From the NCBI RefSeq assembly GCF_963668215.1, contig NZ_OY764190.1:1364001-1428000 (forward strand): DNA of 64,000 nt, given 5' to 3'. The notes under the pieces are model-generated. The model ran no database searches, was not told the origin of the DNA, and was given only the letters and a program-made list of their open reading frames with translations. Source of the stretch: an uncultured Desulfosarcina sp. Its GTDB lineage: Bacteria; Desulfobacterota; Desulfobacteria; Desulfobacterales; Desulfosarcinaceae. This document shows, piece after piece, positions 16,913 through 26,184 of this stretch; position 1 is the first letter of the stretch, and each line of letters opens with the position of its first letter. A program made the translations under genes and the position numbers.

Positions 16913-17386
16913 ATGACCAAGATACTACCCGTAGGTGAGCCGGCACCGGATTTCACCCTCAACGACAAGGACGGCAACCCCGTATCCCTTGCAGATTTTC
17001 GCGGGAAGTGGGTGGCGCTTTACTTCTACCCGCGGGATAACACTTCCGGATGTACGACCGAAGCCAAGGACTTCAGTGCCCTGCTGCCCGATTTCAAGGC
17101 CAAAGATGCCGTCGTGATCGGCATCAGCGGCGACTCGGAAGCTTCCCACGCCAAATTCGCCGCCAAGCACGACCTTAGCGTTACGCTGCTCAGCGACCCA
17201 GATCACCGAGCGCTGGAAGCTTACGGTGTCTGGCAGAAAAAGAAAATGGCCGGGCGCGAGTACATGGGCATCGTTCGGACCACCTTCCTCATCGATCCGG
17301 ACGGCGTGATCCAACAGGTCTGGGAAAAAGTCAAAGTCAAGGCGCACGCCGAAACGGTGCATCAGACCCTTTGCAGTCTCCATTGA
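16913..17386 (+). CDS. bcp: Thiol peroxidase of the Bcp/PrxQ class
   Basis: 157 residues, typical of Bcp. FYPRDNTSGCTTEAKDF carries the peroxidatic Cys at about residue 45. The second cysteine five residues on, found in Escherichia coli Bcp, is replaced (EAKDF), so a partner thiol or the C-terminal cysteine (LCSLH) must resolve the sulfenic acid. The protein reduces hydroperoxides using thioredoxin-like donors, possibly the AhpF-like protein in the same operon. GGAGTG lies before the ATG. Confidence 0.93.
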   Translation: MTKILPVGEPAPDFTLNDKDGNPVSLADFRGKWVALYFYPRDNTSGCTTEAKDFSALLPDFKAKDAVVIGISGDSEASHAKFAAKHDLSVTLLSDPDHRALEAYGVWQKKKMAGREYMGIVRTTFLIDPDGVIQQVWEKVKVKAHAETVHQTLCSLH

Positions 17387-18315
17387 ATGCCGCGGATCTG
17401 CTGGCCCGGATCTCCCGCCGATGGGGCCTTGAACTGGTCCGCTGGCGGGAAGACCTGCCCCTGGCCGGCAGTCCCGAACGCACCAGCTGGCGCTGCGTCG
17501 CGGAAGGCAAGGACGGCCGGCTGTATGTGCTGGAAAAGATTGCCTCCCGGGTGTATGACCGCAAACGACGCATCCTCAGCACCTTGCAGCAGATCGACGC
17601 CTTCGGTCTGACTCCCATCGCACCTTACTTGCCGGATACCACCGGCGAAGCCATTCCTCTCATCGACCATGGTCTGTGGCAGCTATGCCCCTATGTGGCG
17701 GGCATCGATATGGACCGGCCGGCCTATGCCATGGAAAAATGGCGGGGAGATGCGGCGGCAGACTTTCTCATCCAGCTGAACGGAATCTGTTCGCAGCACC
17801 GCCTGAAACCGTCTCCACCGGTTTTCTCGCTGCCCGGCTACATCCGGGATCTCTTTGCGCTACTGTCCAAAAACGAACCGGCAACCGCGATGCGCTATCG
17901 CCCCTTTCTGCATCACCTTGAACGAAACCTCTTCCCAAAGATGGACAAGCTGCCCTACGGCTTTTGCCACGGAGATTATCATCCCCTGAATATCATCTGG
18001 GGGCGGCAAACGATCCGGGCCGTTATCGATTGGGAGTTCTGCGGTATCAAGACCGAAGCCTACGATGCGGCCAATTTAATCGGCTGCCTGGGAATGGAGG
18101 ACCCCAGCAGTTTGTCGGGGCCATTCGTATCCCGGCTTGTCTACAGGTTGCGCGACTCGGGAATTTATGCGGAAGAAAGCTGGAAGTCTATGCCGGACCT
18201 GGTGCTGGCGATCCGCTTTGCCTGGCTCAGCGAATGGATGCGCAAAAACGACCGGCCCATGATCCGAATGGAGGCTGACTATATGACGCTTTTGTTGGAG
18301 GGGTTATCCTTTTAG
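17371..18315 (+). CDS. APH/choline-kinase-fold phosphotransferase
   Basis: About 314 residues with the aminoglycoside-phosphotransferase-type kinase signature: catalytic loop CHGDYHPLNIIW (~residues 193-204) and Mg-binding VIDWEFCGIKTEAYD (~213-227). The N-lobe (SWRCVAEGKDGRLYVLEKI) carries the likely ATP lysine. The true substrate is unknown; relatives phosphorylate small molecules, sugars or cell-envelope parts. The start is uncertain: TTG at 17371 or TTG at 17383, which overlaps the bcp stop as TTGA; neither has a good RBS, so translation probably depends on coupling to bcp. Confidence 0.75.
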   Translation: MQSPLNAADLLARISRRWGLELVRWREDLPLAGSPERTSWRCVAEGKDGRLYVLEKIASRVYDRKRRILSTLQQIDAFGLTPIAPYLPDTTGEAIPLIDHGLWQLCPYVAGIDMDRPAYAMEKWRGDAAADFLIQLNGICSQHRLKPSPPVFSLPGYIRDLFALLSKNEPATAMRYRPFLHHLERNLFPKMDKLPYGFCHGDYHPLNIIWGRQTIRAVIDWEFCGIKTEAYDAANLIGCLGMEDPSSLSGPFVSRLVYRLRDSGIYAEESWKSMPDLVLAIRFAWLSEWMRKNDRPMIRMEADYMTLLLEGLSF

Positions 18316-18373
18316 CCGTTACATTTAATAAATGATTTCAGGTAGATCCTTCCCGCACTTGCAGGACACACGC

Positions 18374-18696
18374 TTATGGCATGTACCGTTGCCGCATTAC
18401 TTCACGGAAATTTCTGCTACCGTCTACCACGCCAAAAATCACAACAGTTGTTTCAAATATCTGATAAACAATCCGGTAATTTTTTAAAACGATTTGCCGA
18501 CAAACAAAATTGGTTAATCCATCAAGTTCACTGGGACTATGACCCCGTTCCGGGTTTTCGGATAGCAATTCGCAAACATGTGAAATATTTTCAACCAACT
18601 GTTTAGCGGTTAATGGACGACCGATTTTGGCGATATATCGTTGAATTTTTATTAAATCTTTTTTGCCCCAGCGGTAAATTCAACGGCGTATTTCAT
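18374..18696 (-). pseudogene. ParE/RelE-type toxin, frameshifted near the N-terminus
   Basis: From the ATG at 18696, three bases after the antitoxin stop, the frame reads MKYAVEFTAGAKK and then hits TAA. The continuing toxin sequence is in the next frame: LIKIQRYIAKIGRPLTAKQLVENISHVCELL..., ending FREVMRQRYMP at 18374. A run of six A where seven would keep the frame (about 18660-18667) explains the break. With that base restored the product is about 107 residues, a normal ParE length. It may be a dead toxin, a sequencing error in a homopolymer, or slippage-dependent expression. Confidence 0.75.
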
Positions 18697-18699
18697 TCT

Positions 18700-18978
18700 T
18701 CAGTCCGTTTTTTCCGCCAACCCGTTGAGTTCTTTAATCATATCTGCAGCAGCAATGGTATTGCCTTCTTCGAAGTCTTTTTGGCCTTCGGCAGCCATTT
18801 GCAACAATGCCAGGGCCTCTTGAATTCGTTCATATTCAGTGATGTCCTGAATAATTGCTTTTGCTTCACCGTGCTGGGTAATGATCATTGTTCCATTGGT
18901 TTCATTCAATTTTTTGATAACCTCGGCAGCATGGGCCTTAAAAAAACTAATCGGCTTGATATCATTCTTAAAATTCAT
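18700..18978 (-). CDS. Phd/YefM-family antitoxin
   Basis: 92 residues from the ATG at 18978, which has AAGGGG upstream; an in-frame ATG at 18987 is less likely. The N-terminal DNA-binding half reads IKPISFFKAHAAEVIKKLNETNGTMIITQHGEAKAIIQDITEYERIQEAL, typical of Phd/YefM. The acidic C-terminus would wrap the toxin. It comes first in the pair, with the ParE-like reading frame three bases behind. An imperfect palindrome at 19016-19035 is the likely autoregulatory operator. Since the toxin frame is broken, the antitoxin may be an orphan. Confidence 0.88.
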   Translation of the reverse strand: MNFKNDIKPISFFKAHAAEVIKKLNETNGTMIITQHGEAKAIIQDITEYERIQEALALLQMAAEGQKDFEEGNTIAAADMIKELNGLAEKTD

Positions 18979-19015
18979 GGCAAACACCCCTTATCTAAAT
19001 TGGCGTGGTCTTTAT

Positions 19016-19035
19016 ATGGACCATATATAGTCCAT
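19016..19035. promoter_or_regulatory. Palindromic operator ahead of the Phd/ParE module
   Basis: ATGGACCATATATAGTCCAT is a 20-base palindrome with one mismatched pair, 38 bases upstream of the antitoxin start. Phd/YefM antitoxins bind short TA-rich palindromes at their own promoters, so this is the expected autoregulation site. Confidence 0.6.
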
Positions 19036-19119
19036 TTTTTATTGAAATGAAAGATTTAAACTGTATGCCGGCCGGGAAGTTGGAGATTCTCTCATTACGA
19101 GTTATTTCGAAATTTAGAT

Positions 19120-20818
19120 AGTGTTCATCCGCGAAAATAACTAACTGGAATAAAAAAGAAAAGCGCATTTTATGCTGGTATTTTCTCACTGTCTGTAGTA
19201 TAAAGTATTTTGCCAAACACTTAAAAATACTACGTAAACAAGAAAAAGGGCCGACATAAAATGCGCGAGAAACAACAAAAACAAATGCCGCTGATAAGTC
19301 TCCCCACGGGTCATCCCAGAGAAGTAGAACTGGAGATGATCAGCAAAATCCTGGACAAGACTCCTAACATTTACGATCATGTTCTGCAAGACCTCAACGG
19401 TGGCCTCAAGATAGAACGTCAACGAACCGGGGCCAACGGTATGAGTGCCGAGCAGGTGACCCGCGCCGCGATTGTGATGAAGCTTTTCAACTTCACCTAT
19501 GAAGACCTCGCCTTTCATATTTCCGATTCCAGATCGCTCAGACGGTTTTGCAGAATCGGTATTTTCGATAAGGGCTTCAAGAAATCCGCCCTGAATGAAA
19601 ATATCAAAAGGATCTGCCCTGAGACCTGGGAGCTTATTTCCCTGGACCTGTTGGCATATGCGAAGGACAACAACATCGAAAAAGGCAGAACGACCCGAGT
19701 CGATTGTACCGTCGTCGAGAGCAACATCCACCCTCCTTGCGATTCCATGCAGTTGTATGACGCTGTGCGCGTGCTCGCGCGGTTGTTGACTCAAGCCCGG
19801 GATGACTTCAAAATTAAAATCGTTTTCACGGATCATCGTCGCCGTGCAAAAAGGCGGATGACCGCCATCCAATACGCAAAAGGGAAAAAGCAACGACTGT
19901 CTCCGTATAAAGACCTGCTCAAGGTCACCCAAAAGTCCATCGGTTACGCGATCAAAGCCGAAGAAACGATAGGCGGAATCTGCACAACCAATTTTGAATT
20001 GCTTGGCTTATTGAACAGCATCAAACATTACAGCGATTTGGCCCGTCAGGTCTACGACCAGACCTATCGCCGGGTTATTCAAGGCGAAAGCGTATCGGCC
20101 GACCAGAAGGTATTCTCGATTTTCGAGGAACACACGGACATCATCATCAAAGACCGCCGGGATAACCATTATGGCCATAAGATTTGCCTGACCGGTGGAG
20201 CCTCGAACCTTATCCTCGATTGTGTCGTTCTTGAGGGCAATCCCGCAGATAGCACACTGGTTGAACAGATGCTGGATCGCCAGAAATCGGCTTACGGACG
20301 CTACCCGCTGAAAGTTGCCCTGGACGGTGGCTTTGCATCCAAAGGCAATCTGAACACGGCCAAGGCCAAAGGCGTCAAAGATGTCTGCTTTGCCAAAAAA
20401 CGGGGTCTTGAAGAGATTGACATGTGTCGCAGTCACTATGTTTACAAAAAGCTCAGACAGTTCCGTGCCGGTATCGAATCGGGCATATCCTGGCTCAAAC
20501 GCAGTTTCGGCTTGACCCGGTGCACGTGGAAAGGTTTTCGTTCTTTTAAAAGCTACGTGCTTTCGTCGGTGGTCGCGGCCAACCTGCTGACGATCGCTCG
20601 AAAGCAATTGGCTCCTGCTGGATAACCTCACAACCTGAGAAAATTCAGTTACTGAAATCCAGAGAGCAGGTGCGTCCGGAGGCGTGCTTTTTTAGAGTAT
20701 TTACCCATATCCTTGTCGGGCTTTCAATGTGCCGTGTCTTGGAGGATTCTATTCCTCACGTTACCCGATTTTTACTTCTCGACGCACTGCTTAAACCTGC
20801 AATTTATGGACGGACACT
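19120..20818 (+). mobile_element. Complete insertion sequence (1699 bp) with 4-bp target duplication AGAT
   Basis: The left end AGTGTTCATCC (19120-19130) and right end GGACGGACACT (20808-20818) are inverted repeats matching at 9 of 11 positions. AGAT stands directly outside both ends (19116-19119 and 20819-20822), so the element looks recently inserted and complete. It carries one transposase gene. Its two unequal ends are identical, base for base, to those of the palindromic repeat at 36669-36811. It sits upstream of the Phd/ParE operator. Confidence 0.9.
19261..20625 (+). CDS. DDE transposase of the 19120-20818 insertion sequence (ISNCY/IS1182-like)
   Basis: 454 residues. The N-terminal region (AEQVTRAAIVMKLFNFTYEDLAFHISDSRSLRRFCRIG) is the helical DNA-binding part of this IS5-superfamily group. 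Catalytic acidic residues are read in RVDCTVVESN (~145), in KVALDGGFASKGN (~360) and in RAGIESGISWLKRSFGL (~404). The product is full length with no frameshift, so it should be active. Family naming is by recognition; ISNCY and IS1182 groups share this pattern. Confidence 0.85.
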   Translation: MREKQQKQMPLISLPTGHPREVELEMISKILDKTPNIYDHVLQDLNGGLKIERQRTGANGMSAEQVTRAAIVMKLFNFTYEDLAFHISDSRSLRRFCRIGIFDKGFKKSALNENIKRICPETWELISLDLLAYAKDNNIEKGRTTRVDCTVVESNIHPPCDSMQLYDAVRVLARLLTQARDDFKIKIVFTDHRRRAKRRMTAIQYAKGKKQRLSPYKDLLKVTQKSIGYAIKAEETIGGICTTNFELLGLLNSIKHYSDLARQVYDQTYRRVIQGESVSADQKVFSIFEEHTDIIIKDRRDNHYGHKICLTGGASNLILDCVVLEGNPADSTLVEQMLDRQKSAYGRYPLKVALDGGFASKGNLNTAKAKGVKDVCFAKKRGLEEIDMCRSHYVYKKLRQFRAGIESGISWLKRSFGLTRCTWKGFRSFKSYVLSSVVAANLLTIARKQLAPAG

Positions 20819-21077
20819 AGATAATGAGAGACTCCTTTTATAACCATTTATGCCCTCTAAATAAAAAACATAAAAGTATCACCGTCTCTGGAACCCACAT
20901 ACCAAATTAGGCCTTTAGCCTGACGATCGGATTCTTAAAATAATGAGATACGTCCCTGTTTATCCATGGGATGACAACCCCACCGATGAAAACAAGATCG
21001 GTGTCTGCTATGAGTAGCTGGGATGGCCCATAAATTATAAAATAACTTATTGACAATTCATACTTTTTTTGAAAAAG

Positions 21078-21097
21078 TACTATACAAATGTATAGTA
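21078..21097. promoter_or_regulatory. LexA-type operator overlapping the start codon of the lexA-like gene
   Basis: TACTATAC-AAAT-GTATAGTA is a perfect palindrome with 8-base arms and a 4-base spacer. It contains the ATG at 21088 and a -10-like TACTAT. Repressor bound here would block its own gene and, since the genes are tightly packed, the methylase and nuclease behind it. Confidence 0.75.
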
Positions 21098-21714
21098 AAA
21101 ACAAATTAACAAAAAGACAAAGTGAAATATTTAATTTTCTTTTTGAATTCAAAGAAAAAGAAAAGATGTCCCCTACATATAGGGAAATAGCTGATCACTT
21201 TGGATTTAAGAGCGCAAAAGCGGCAGCCGATCATGTTCGAGCCTTGGAAAAAAAAGGTCTCGTTTCCCGTCATGGTCGACGATCAAGAGGCATCGAGATA
21301 ATCGCTCATTTGGAGCAAAAATCGTCAGACACAATATCCGTACCGATTCTGGGAGAGATCCCGGCGGGAAGCCCCGAACAAAAAATTGAACATCGAAACA
21401 GATTATTAACCATAGATGCCTCTCTGATTAACGGACCAACGCACCATCGTTTTTTTGCACTCAAAGTCAAAGGCGATTCGATGATTGGCCGGGGGATACA
21501 TGATGGCGACTGGGTGATTGCAGATGCGGATGTTGTTCCTTGTGAAAATGAGATCGTGGTAGCCCTGATAGATGGGGAAAACACTTTAAAAACCCTTGCG
21601 AAAAAAAAGAGCCAAATTTATTTAAAAGCAGAAAATCCGGCTTGTGAGGATTGGGTTCCGGCTACTGAATTGATTATACAGGGTACTGCACGTGCAATTA
21701 TCAGGCGGGTATAA
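21088..21714 (+). CDS. lexA: LexA-like self-cleaving repressor heading a restriction-modification operon
   Basis: 208 residues, full-length LexA layout. The N-terminal winged helix (KLTKRQSEIFNFLFEF..MSPTYREIADHFGFKSAKAAADHVRALEKKGLVSR) is followed by an Ala-Gly cleavage site in GEIPAGSPEQ (~residue 93). The catalytic serine is in GDSMIGRGIHDGDWV (~132) and the lysine in DGENTLKTLAKK (~169). RecA-stimulated self-cleavage is therefore expected. The start is the ATG inside the palindrome, without a clear RBS, so the message may be leaderless. It ends three bases before the methylase gene. Base composition is AT-rich like the rest of the island. Whether it is the cell's main LexA or a local regulator is open. 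Confidence 0.9.
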   Translation: MYSKNKLTKRQSEIFNFLFEFKEKEKMSPTYREIADHFGFKSAKAAADHVRALEKKGLVSRHGRRSRGIEIIAHLEQKSSDTISVPILGEIPAGSPEQKIEHRNRLLTIDASLINGPTHHRFFALKVKGDSMIGRGIHDGDWVIADADVVPCENEIVVALIDGENTLKTLAKKKSQIYLKAENPACEDWVPATELIIQGTARAIIRRV

Positions 21715-21717
21715 CTT

Positions 21718-24700
21718 ATGAAAACAAACGCTGAGTTATCAGTTCTCATAAAAGCACATAAAGAAACGCCCCCGGGGATGATGTTTTATGATTCATTGGA
21801 ATCGGTTCATAACGATATCAATCTATTGGGTTATGTATCAGTTGTTGACCGGGCTTGGAAAGAATTAAAGATTGATGGGGTGCTTTGTCTGGACTGCCGC
21901 CCAATTTTGTATTTCAAAGAATCCGGCCGGCCTCTATCTTTAAAGGAGCGGCTTCGTTTTCAAAAACGCTTCTGGAATCAGGGTGTGGCTAATATTCTCG
22001 TGCTGGCCGACCCGACATTTGTTTATATTTATTCCGGTTTGACCAAACCGCGAAATGATAAAGCGTCAAAAGAGCTTGGCGAAAATGCATTGATCGAAAC
22101 CTTAAAACGGGCGGATTACACCCTGCGTATTCGATCTTTGTTTCATAAAATCGCATCCGGCTGTTATTACGAAGAAAATAGACCCGATTTCGATCCTGAT
22201 CAAACGGTTGACGCATGGCTGCTGGATAACCTCAGGGCTTTGCGCAATTCACTGATCAAAGGAGAAAAACGTCTCAGCCCTATGGCTGCCCATGCATTTA
22301 TTGGCCGGGTGCTTTTTCTCTGCTACCTGCTTGACCGGGGCATTGTGTCCATTGGAACACCCAGTCAAGGGCAGAGCGCCACTATGCTGCTTGCGAAAAA
22401 GTTGGAAGACCTTCCTTCTTTTGAATCCCGATTGTCATATTTTTACGATCTTTTCAGCGGCCTCAAAACCCGGTTTAATGGCAACATGTTTGATCAAAAC
22501 CTGGAAAACGAAAAAACGCTTATTTTTCCGGTTCATCTCGAAAAATTGAGTCTTTTCCTCGGCGGCCATGAAGTTGAAAGCGGCCAGCGTCATTTCGGTT
22601 TTTGGCCGTATGATTTTAAAATGATTCCCGTCGAAACAATCAGTGCAATTTACGAAGACTTTCTATCCAGCGAAGATCCAGAAAAACAACGAGGGAAAGG
22701 TGCCTTTTATACCCCACGGTTTTTAGCTGAAATGGTTGTGGATACCGCCGTAAAAGACAATCCTGCAATTCTTGACGGATGTTTTCTTGATCCGGCCTGC
22801 GGGTCTGGCATTTTTCTGGTTTTATTATTCAATCGTCTGGCAAACAGATGGATACATGCCCAAACAGGACGCATCACATATTCCGCCAAGGCAAAAGCCC
22901 TTAGAAATATACTTAAAACGCAGATCCGCGGCGTTGATGTCGAGGAGACAGCCTGCCGGATTGCCTGTTTCAGTCTTTACCTGGCCTATCTTGATTTTTT
23001 CAACCCGCCGGATATCCAAAAGCATGTGGAACGAACCGGAAAGCCGTTGCCGAAACTCTTGGATTACGGCGATATTCCCGACCGCCCGACTGCTGATATT
23101 CCCGTTATTTTAAAAGCAGATTTTCTTTCAGAAAAGACGCTTTCAAAAGAGACATTCACATGTATTATCGGTAATCCGCCATGGAAAGGACGGGGTAGTA
23201 AGCAAATAGCCCAGAAATTTATTCAAAAAGCACCGGACCTGCTTGAAAATGACGGAACCGGCTGCCTACTGCTACCCACTAAAATTCTGCAAAACCAAAC
23301 TAATACGTTTCAGGGAAAATGGCTAAAAAAGATTACTCTTGAATTGGTTTTGCAGTTGGCGGATTATAGTTTTCTCTTGTTTCAAAATGCTTTATGTCCT
23401 GCATTCATTGCACGTTTTAAAAACACTTCACCCCAAATTTTTACACATAAAATTGAGTTCAATGCCCCTAAATTTAATCGCGACGGATTGCGAAAAGGTG
23501 TTGTGCCTATCAATCCTTCGTCTCAGATTTGGCTTCCGTTGGTTGATATTCTTACCGCAACTAAAACCAAAACAGCACCGATTTTATGGAAACGAAGGTT
23601 ATGGGGAACACCGCGAGATCAGAAGTTACTTGATTTATTACAAGCTTTGCCATCTCTGAATGACCATGTTGATGTGCTTAGTGAGTTGAGGAAAAAGCGT
23701 GAAAGCAGGAGTAAAAGATGGATTACTGGTGAAGGGATAAAACCATGGCCTTTATCGAAAACAGACTCTGATCGGGCACCCAAGACAATTCGTTGGCCAG
23801 ATAATATGGCTTTTATTGAGGCCAGACCTTGGAATAGTGATTTGTTGATACTTAAAGAAGAAACAATTCTTCTTTTAGAAAGATTAAAGAATAAGAATTA
23901 TCGTACAGATGTATTTTATAGCCAGCCTCCAAAAGAGTTGTTCGATGGTCCTATTGTCCTTTTTAGCCGCGGATTTGACAAAATTGCTTATTGCGATTTT
24001 AATGTTGTTTTTCAACATGCGTTACGTTCAATATCAGGTCCTGTTGAAGATTCAAATTTGTTAATATTTTTATCCGTTTATTTGCGTTCTAATTTGGCTA
24101 GATACTATTTATTTCATGTATCGACAAGTTGGGGAACAGAAAGAGATCAAGTTCATTTGAATGAGGTTCTCCGCGTTCCCTTTCCATTGCCGGGTCACGA
24201 GTTCATTTCACCAGATTCGGAAAAAATCTTAAAACAGGTTGTCCAGAAGTTTCATCAGCTCGAAACGCAACTGAAAAACACATATAATGAAATACAATCT
24301 GAGGCTAATCACCGTTCTTTGTTAAAAGGCAAAGATTTTGATTTCAGGAAGCAATGGCAGGAGGAACGAACACACCGGATTGATAAATTTCAGGATGAAA
24401 TCGAGCCGTTGCTTTACCAATATTTCGGTTTGACCGATCAGGAGATAATGCTGGTGGAAGATACCTTCCGGATTTTTGAGCCCAGTTCCACACCAACTAC
24501 CAGATATTCGCCCCAAACAACAACGCTTGATTCCTTAGTGAAAACATCTGTTGAGCCCTATGCCGCAAATGGATTGGGCGTGTATGCCAATACGTTAACG
24601 AGAACATTGAATTCATGGGCCGAAACAGAAGGCTCTCAATATCGTGTCAAAGCAAAAGGCGGCGTGGATGAAAACACCGGATTGGCTATGGTAACAGTAG

Positions 24701-24960
24701 ATTTGGCTGAAAAAGAGTCAGAGTACGAAGAAAAAAGTATTTCTCAGGAACTTGTTGAAAGTGCATATAGATTTCAGAAAGTCGCCTCAAATGAACATGG
24801 GACATTGCTATATCAGCGTGATATTCTAGTTTTTCAAGGAAAACAGATCCATATCATTCGACCCGACATCTTGATTAATTGGACGCGTACAGCTGCTTTA
24901 AATGATGCGGCCCGAATTTACGGTGAAATTGTTCAATCCCGTGAGGCCTTTAATGCGTGA
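21718..24960 (+). CDS. Type II-like N6-adenine DNA methylase (Eco57I/type IIG-like), 1080 residues
   Basis: Methylase motif I is DPACGSGIFL (~residue 361) and motif IV is NPPW (~491), the order of gamma-class N6-adenine methylases. A KGAFYTPRFLAEMVV segment precedes motif I, as in Eco57I-type enzymes. Residues ~20-140 look like a degenerate HsdR/type IIG nuclease domain (IDGVLCLDCRPILYFKE..ANILVLADPTFVYIYSG) without a clear E.K pair. Residues ~640-880 read like a target-recognition region (VHLNEVLRVPFPLPG). Nuclease function may come from the separate PD-(D/E)XK protein encoded next, which overlaps it. Codon use is AT-rich, pointing to acquisition by transfer. Confidence 0.85.
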   Translation: MKTNAELSVLIKAHKETPPGMMFYDSLESVHNDINLLGYVSVVDRAWKELKIDGVLCLDCRPILYFKESGRPLSLKERLRFQKRFWNQGVANILVLADPTFVYIYSGLTKPRNDKASKELGENALIETLKRADYTLRIRSLFHKIASGCYYEENRPDFDPDQTVDAWLLDNLRALRNSLIKGEKRLSPMAAHAFIGRVLFLCYLLDRGIVSIGTPSQGQSATMLLAKKLEDLPSFESRLSYFYDLFSGLKTRFNGNMFDQNLENEKTLIFPVHLEKLSLFLGGHEVESGQRHFGFWPYDFKMIPVETISAIYEDFLSSEDPEKQRGKGAFYTPRFLAEMVVDTAVKDNPAILDGCFLDPACGSGIFLVLLFNRLANRWIHAQTGRITYSAKAKALRNILKTQIRGVDVEETACRIACFSLYLAYLDFFNPPDIQKHVERTGKPLPKLLDYGDIPDRPTADIPVILKADFLSEKTLSKETFTCIIGNPPWKGRGSKQIAQKFIQKAPDLLENDGTGCLLLPTKILQNQTNTFQGKWLKKITLELVLQLADYSFLLFQNALCPAFIARFKNTSPQIFTHKIEFNAPKFNRDGLRKGVVPINPSSQIWLPLVDILTATKTKTAPILWKRRLWGTPRDQKLLDLLQALPSLNDHVDVLSELRKKRESRSKRWITGEGIKPWPLSKTDSDRAPKTIRWPDNMAFIEARPWNSDLLILKEETILLLERLKNKNYRTDVFYSQPPKELFDGPIVLFSRGFDKIAYCDFNVVFQHALRSISGPVEDSNLLIFLSVYLRSNLARYYLFHVSTSWGTERDQVHLNEVLRVPFPLPGHEFISPDSEKILKQVVQKFHQLETQLKNTYNEIQSEANHRSLLKGKDFDFRKQWQEERTHRIDKFQDEIEPLLYQYFGLTDQEIMLVEDTFRIFEPSSTPTTRYSPQTTTLDSLVKTSVEPYAANGLGVYANTLTRTLNSWAETEGSQYRVKAKGGVDENTGLAMVTVDLAEKESEYEEKSISQELVESAYRFQKVASNEHGTLLYQRDILVFQGKQIHIIRPDILINWTRTAALNDAARIYGEIVQSREAFNA

Positions 24961-25585
24961 AGGACCGCAGGAATTCCGGGAACTCTTCCCCACAGGGTAT
25001 ATTCCCATTATTTTGGCTAATATTTTTCAGGCGGGCGAAACGCTTAGAAAAAAGACGCCCAATGAAATTGAGAATAAATTGACCCGTCGTCTTTGTATAA
25101 AGATGAACCAATTGCCGGGGTTTAGGGACGGCCCTTTAAGTCTTCATCCGCAACAGGAGTTATTACCATCGGAGCCAGATTCAGATTCTCCGGAAGGATA
25201 TGTCGATATTTTGGTATCTTGTGGATATGGCTCCGAAACCTATTTTGCAATTGAAGCCAAACGCTTAAGGGTGCGATCCGCCAAAGGGAAAATGAATGCC
25301 GGAAATAATGATTATGTCAACGAAGGAATGATGCGTTTTGTTTCCGGACAATATGCTCCGTTTATGGTCACCAGTGCAATGCTTGGCTATGTGTATGATG
25401 GTGATATTCGAAAAGCTCGTTCAGGGATTGGCAGATATATAAAAGGCAAAATAAAGGAACTCAAGCTGATGCCACCTGAAAAATTGAAAAAATCATCTCT
25501 GGTCGCCACCAAGGAAATTCATGAAACCCGTCACGAACTGACTGATCGGATTTTTTGTATTTACCATGTCTTATTGGGTGTATAG
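24953..25585 (+). CDS. PD-(D/E)XK-type nuclease-like protein, partner of the methylase
   Basis: 210 residues from the ATG at 24953, which overlaps the methylase stop by eight bases. An in-frame ATG at 24902 lies further inside the methylase. The core reads EGYVDILVSCGYGSETYFAIEAKRLRV: Asp, then a strand carrying Glu-Ala-Lys, the D..ExK arrangement of restriction-type nucleases (~residues 82-105). The N-terminal part (LTRRLCIKMNQLPGFRDGPLSLHPQQELLP) may supply the helix before the active site. It is most simply the cutting or substrate-checking partner in a LexA-controlled restriction system. No named family was recognised. Confidence 0.65.
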   Translation: MREGPQEFRELFPTGYIPIILANIFQAGETLRKKTPNEIENKLTRRLCIKMNQLPGFRDGPLSLHPQQELLPSEPDSDSPEGYVDILVSCGYGSETYFAIEAKRLRVRSAKGKMNAGNNDYVNEGMMRFVSGQYAPFMVTSAMLGYVYDGDIRKARSGIGRYIKGKIKELKLMPPEKLKKSSLVATKEIHETRHELTDRIFCIYHVLLGV

Positions 25586-25904
25586 ACTATAATATCGCCG
25601 CGGTTATCCTTCCTGGCTTGAAATTTTCCACTGGCCCAACCGACTCTCTCTCACATCCTTTTAACTTGATTTTTAGGAGCCAATTGGATTTTTGATCTTA
25701 TTTCTCAATCAGGCTTAATCCAAGCTTTTGTGCGATTTCCCGTCCTCTTTTCGCCTATTGAATGATTGTTTGCCGTGATCGTTTCAACTAATCTGCCGGC
25801 CGTGCCCGTTTGCATGGCCACCACACTCTAAATCGAGAACCCACACCCGGTCAGATGAAAGCCATATACCCTCCCACGCCGAGCATGGGACCGAGTTGAG
25901 CGGT

Positions 25905-26157
25905 CTATCGTCCGGCCTTCCAGAGACCGGATATCGGCACGGCATACAAATGATTGCCAAAACCCACGACAGCATCACCATCATAGAGCACCACGCCTTC
26001 GGCAAATCGGGTTTGAACGGCATCCCGAAGCTTGCGCAAGCCTTTGAAATCATCGCTGGTCACGGTCGATGCGGCCTTGACTTCAACACCGGTAACTTTA
26101 CCGCCGGATTCCAGAATGATATCCACTTCGACTTTATCCTTCTCGCGGAAATGGCTG
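25905..26157 (-). pseudogene. C-terminal fragment of a DUF4143 AAA-ATPase, copy 1
   Basis: The reverse strand reads [20 protein letters not shown], then [54 protein letters not shown], the usual end of ATP-binding DUF4143 proteins. The last part has a nuclease-like D..ExK pattern ([14 protein letters not shown]). About 300 N-terminal residues, including the ATPase, are missing. The fragment is duplicated at 26467-26727. Confidence 0.75.
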
Positions 26158-26184
26158 AAGGCTACCGTCTCAACCTCCCAACTT

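Noticed and set aside
18613..19050. Open frame of 145 codons on the plus strand
   Set aside because: It is the complement of the Phd-type antitoxin and the toxin start, both of which are recognisable families on the minus strand.
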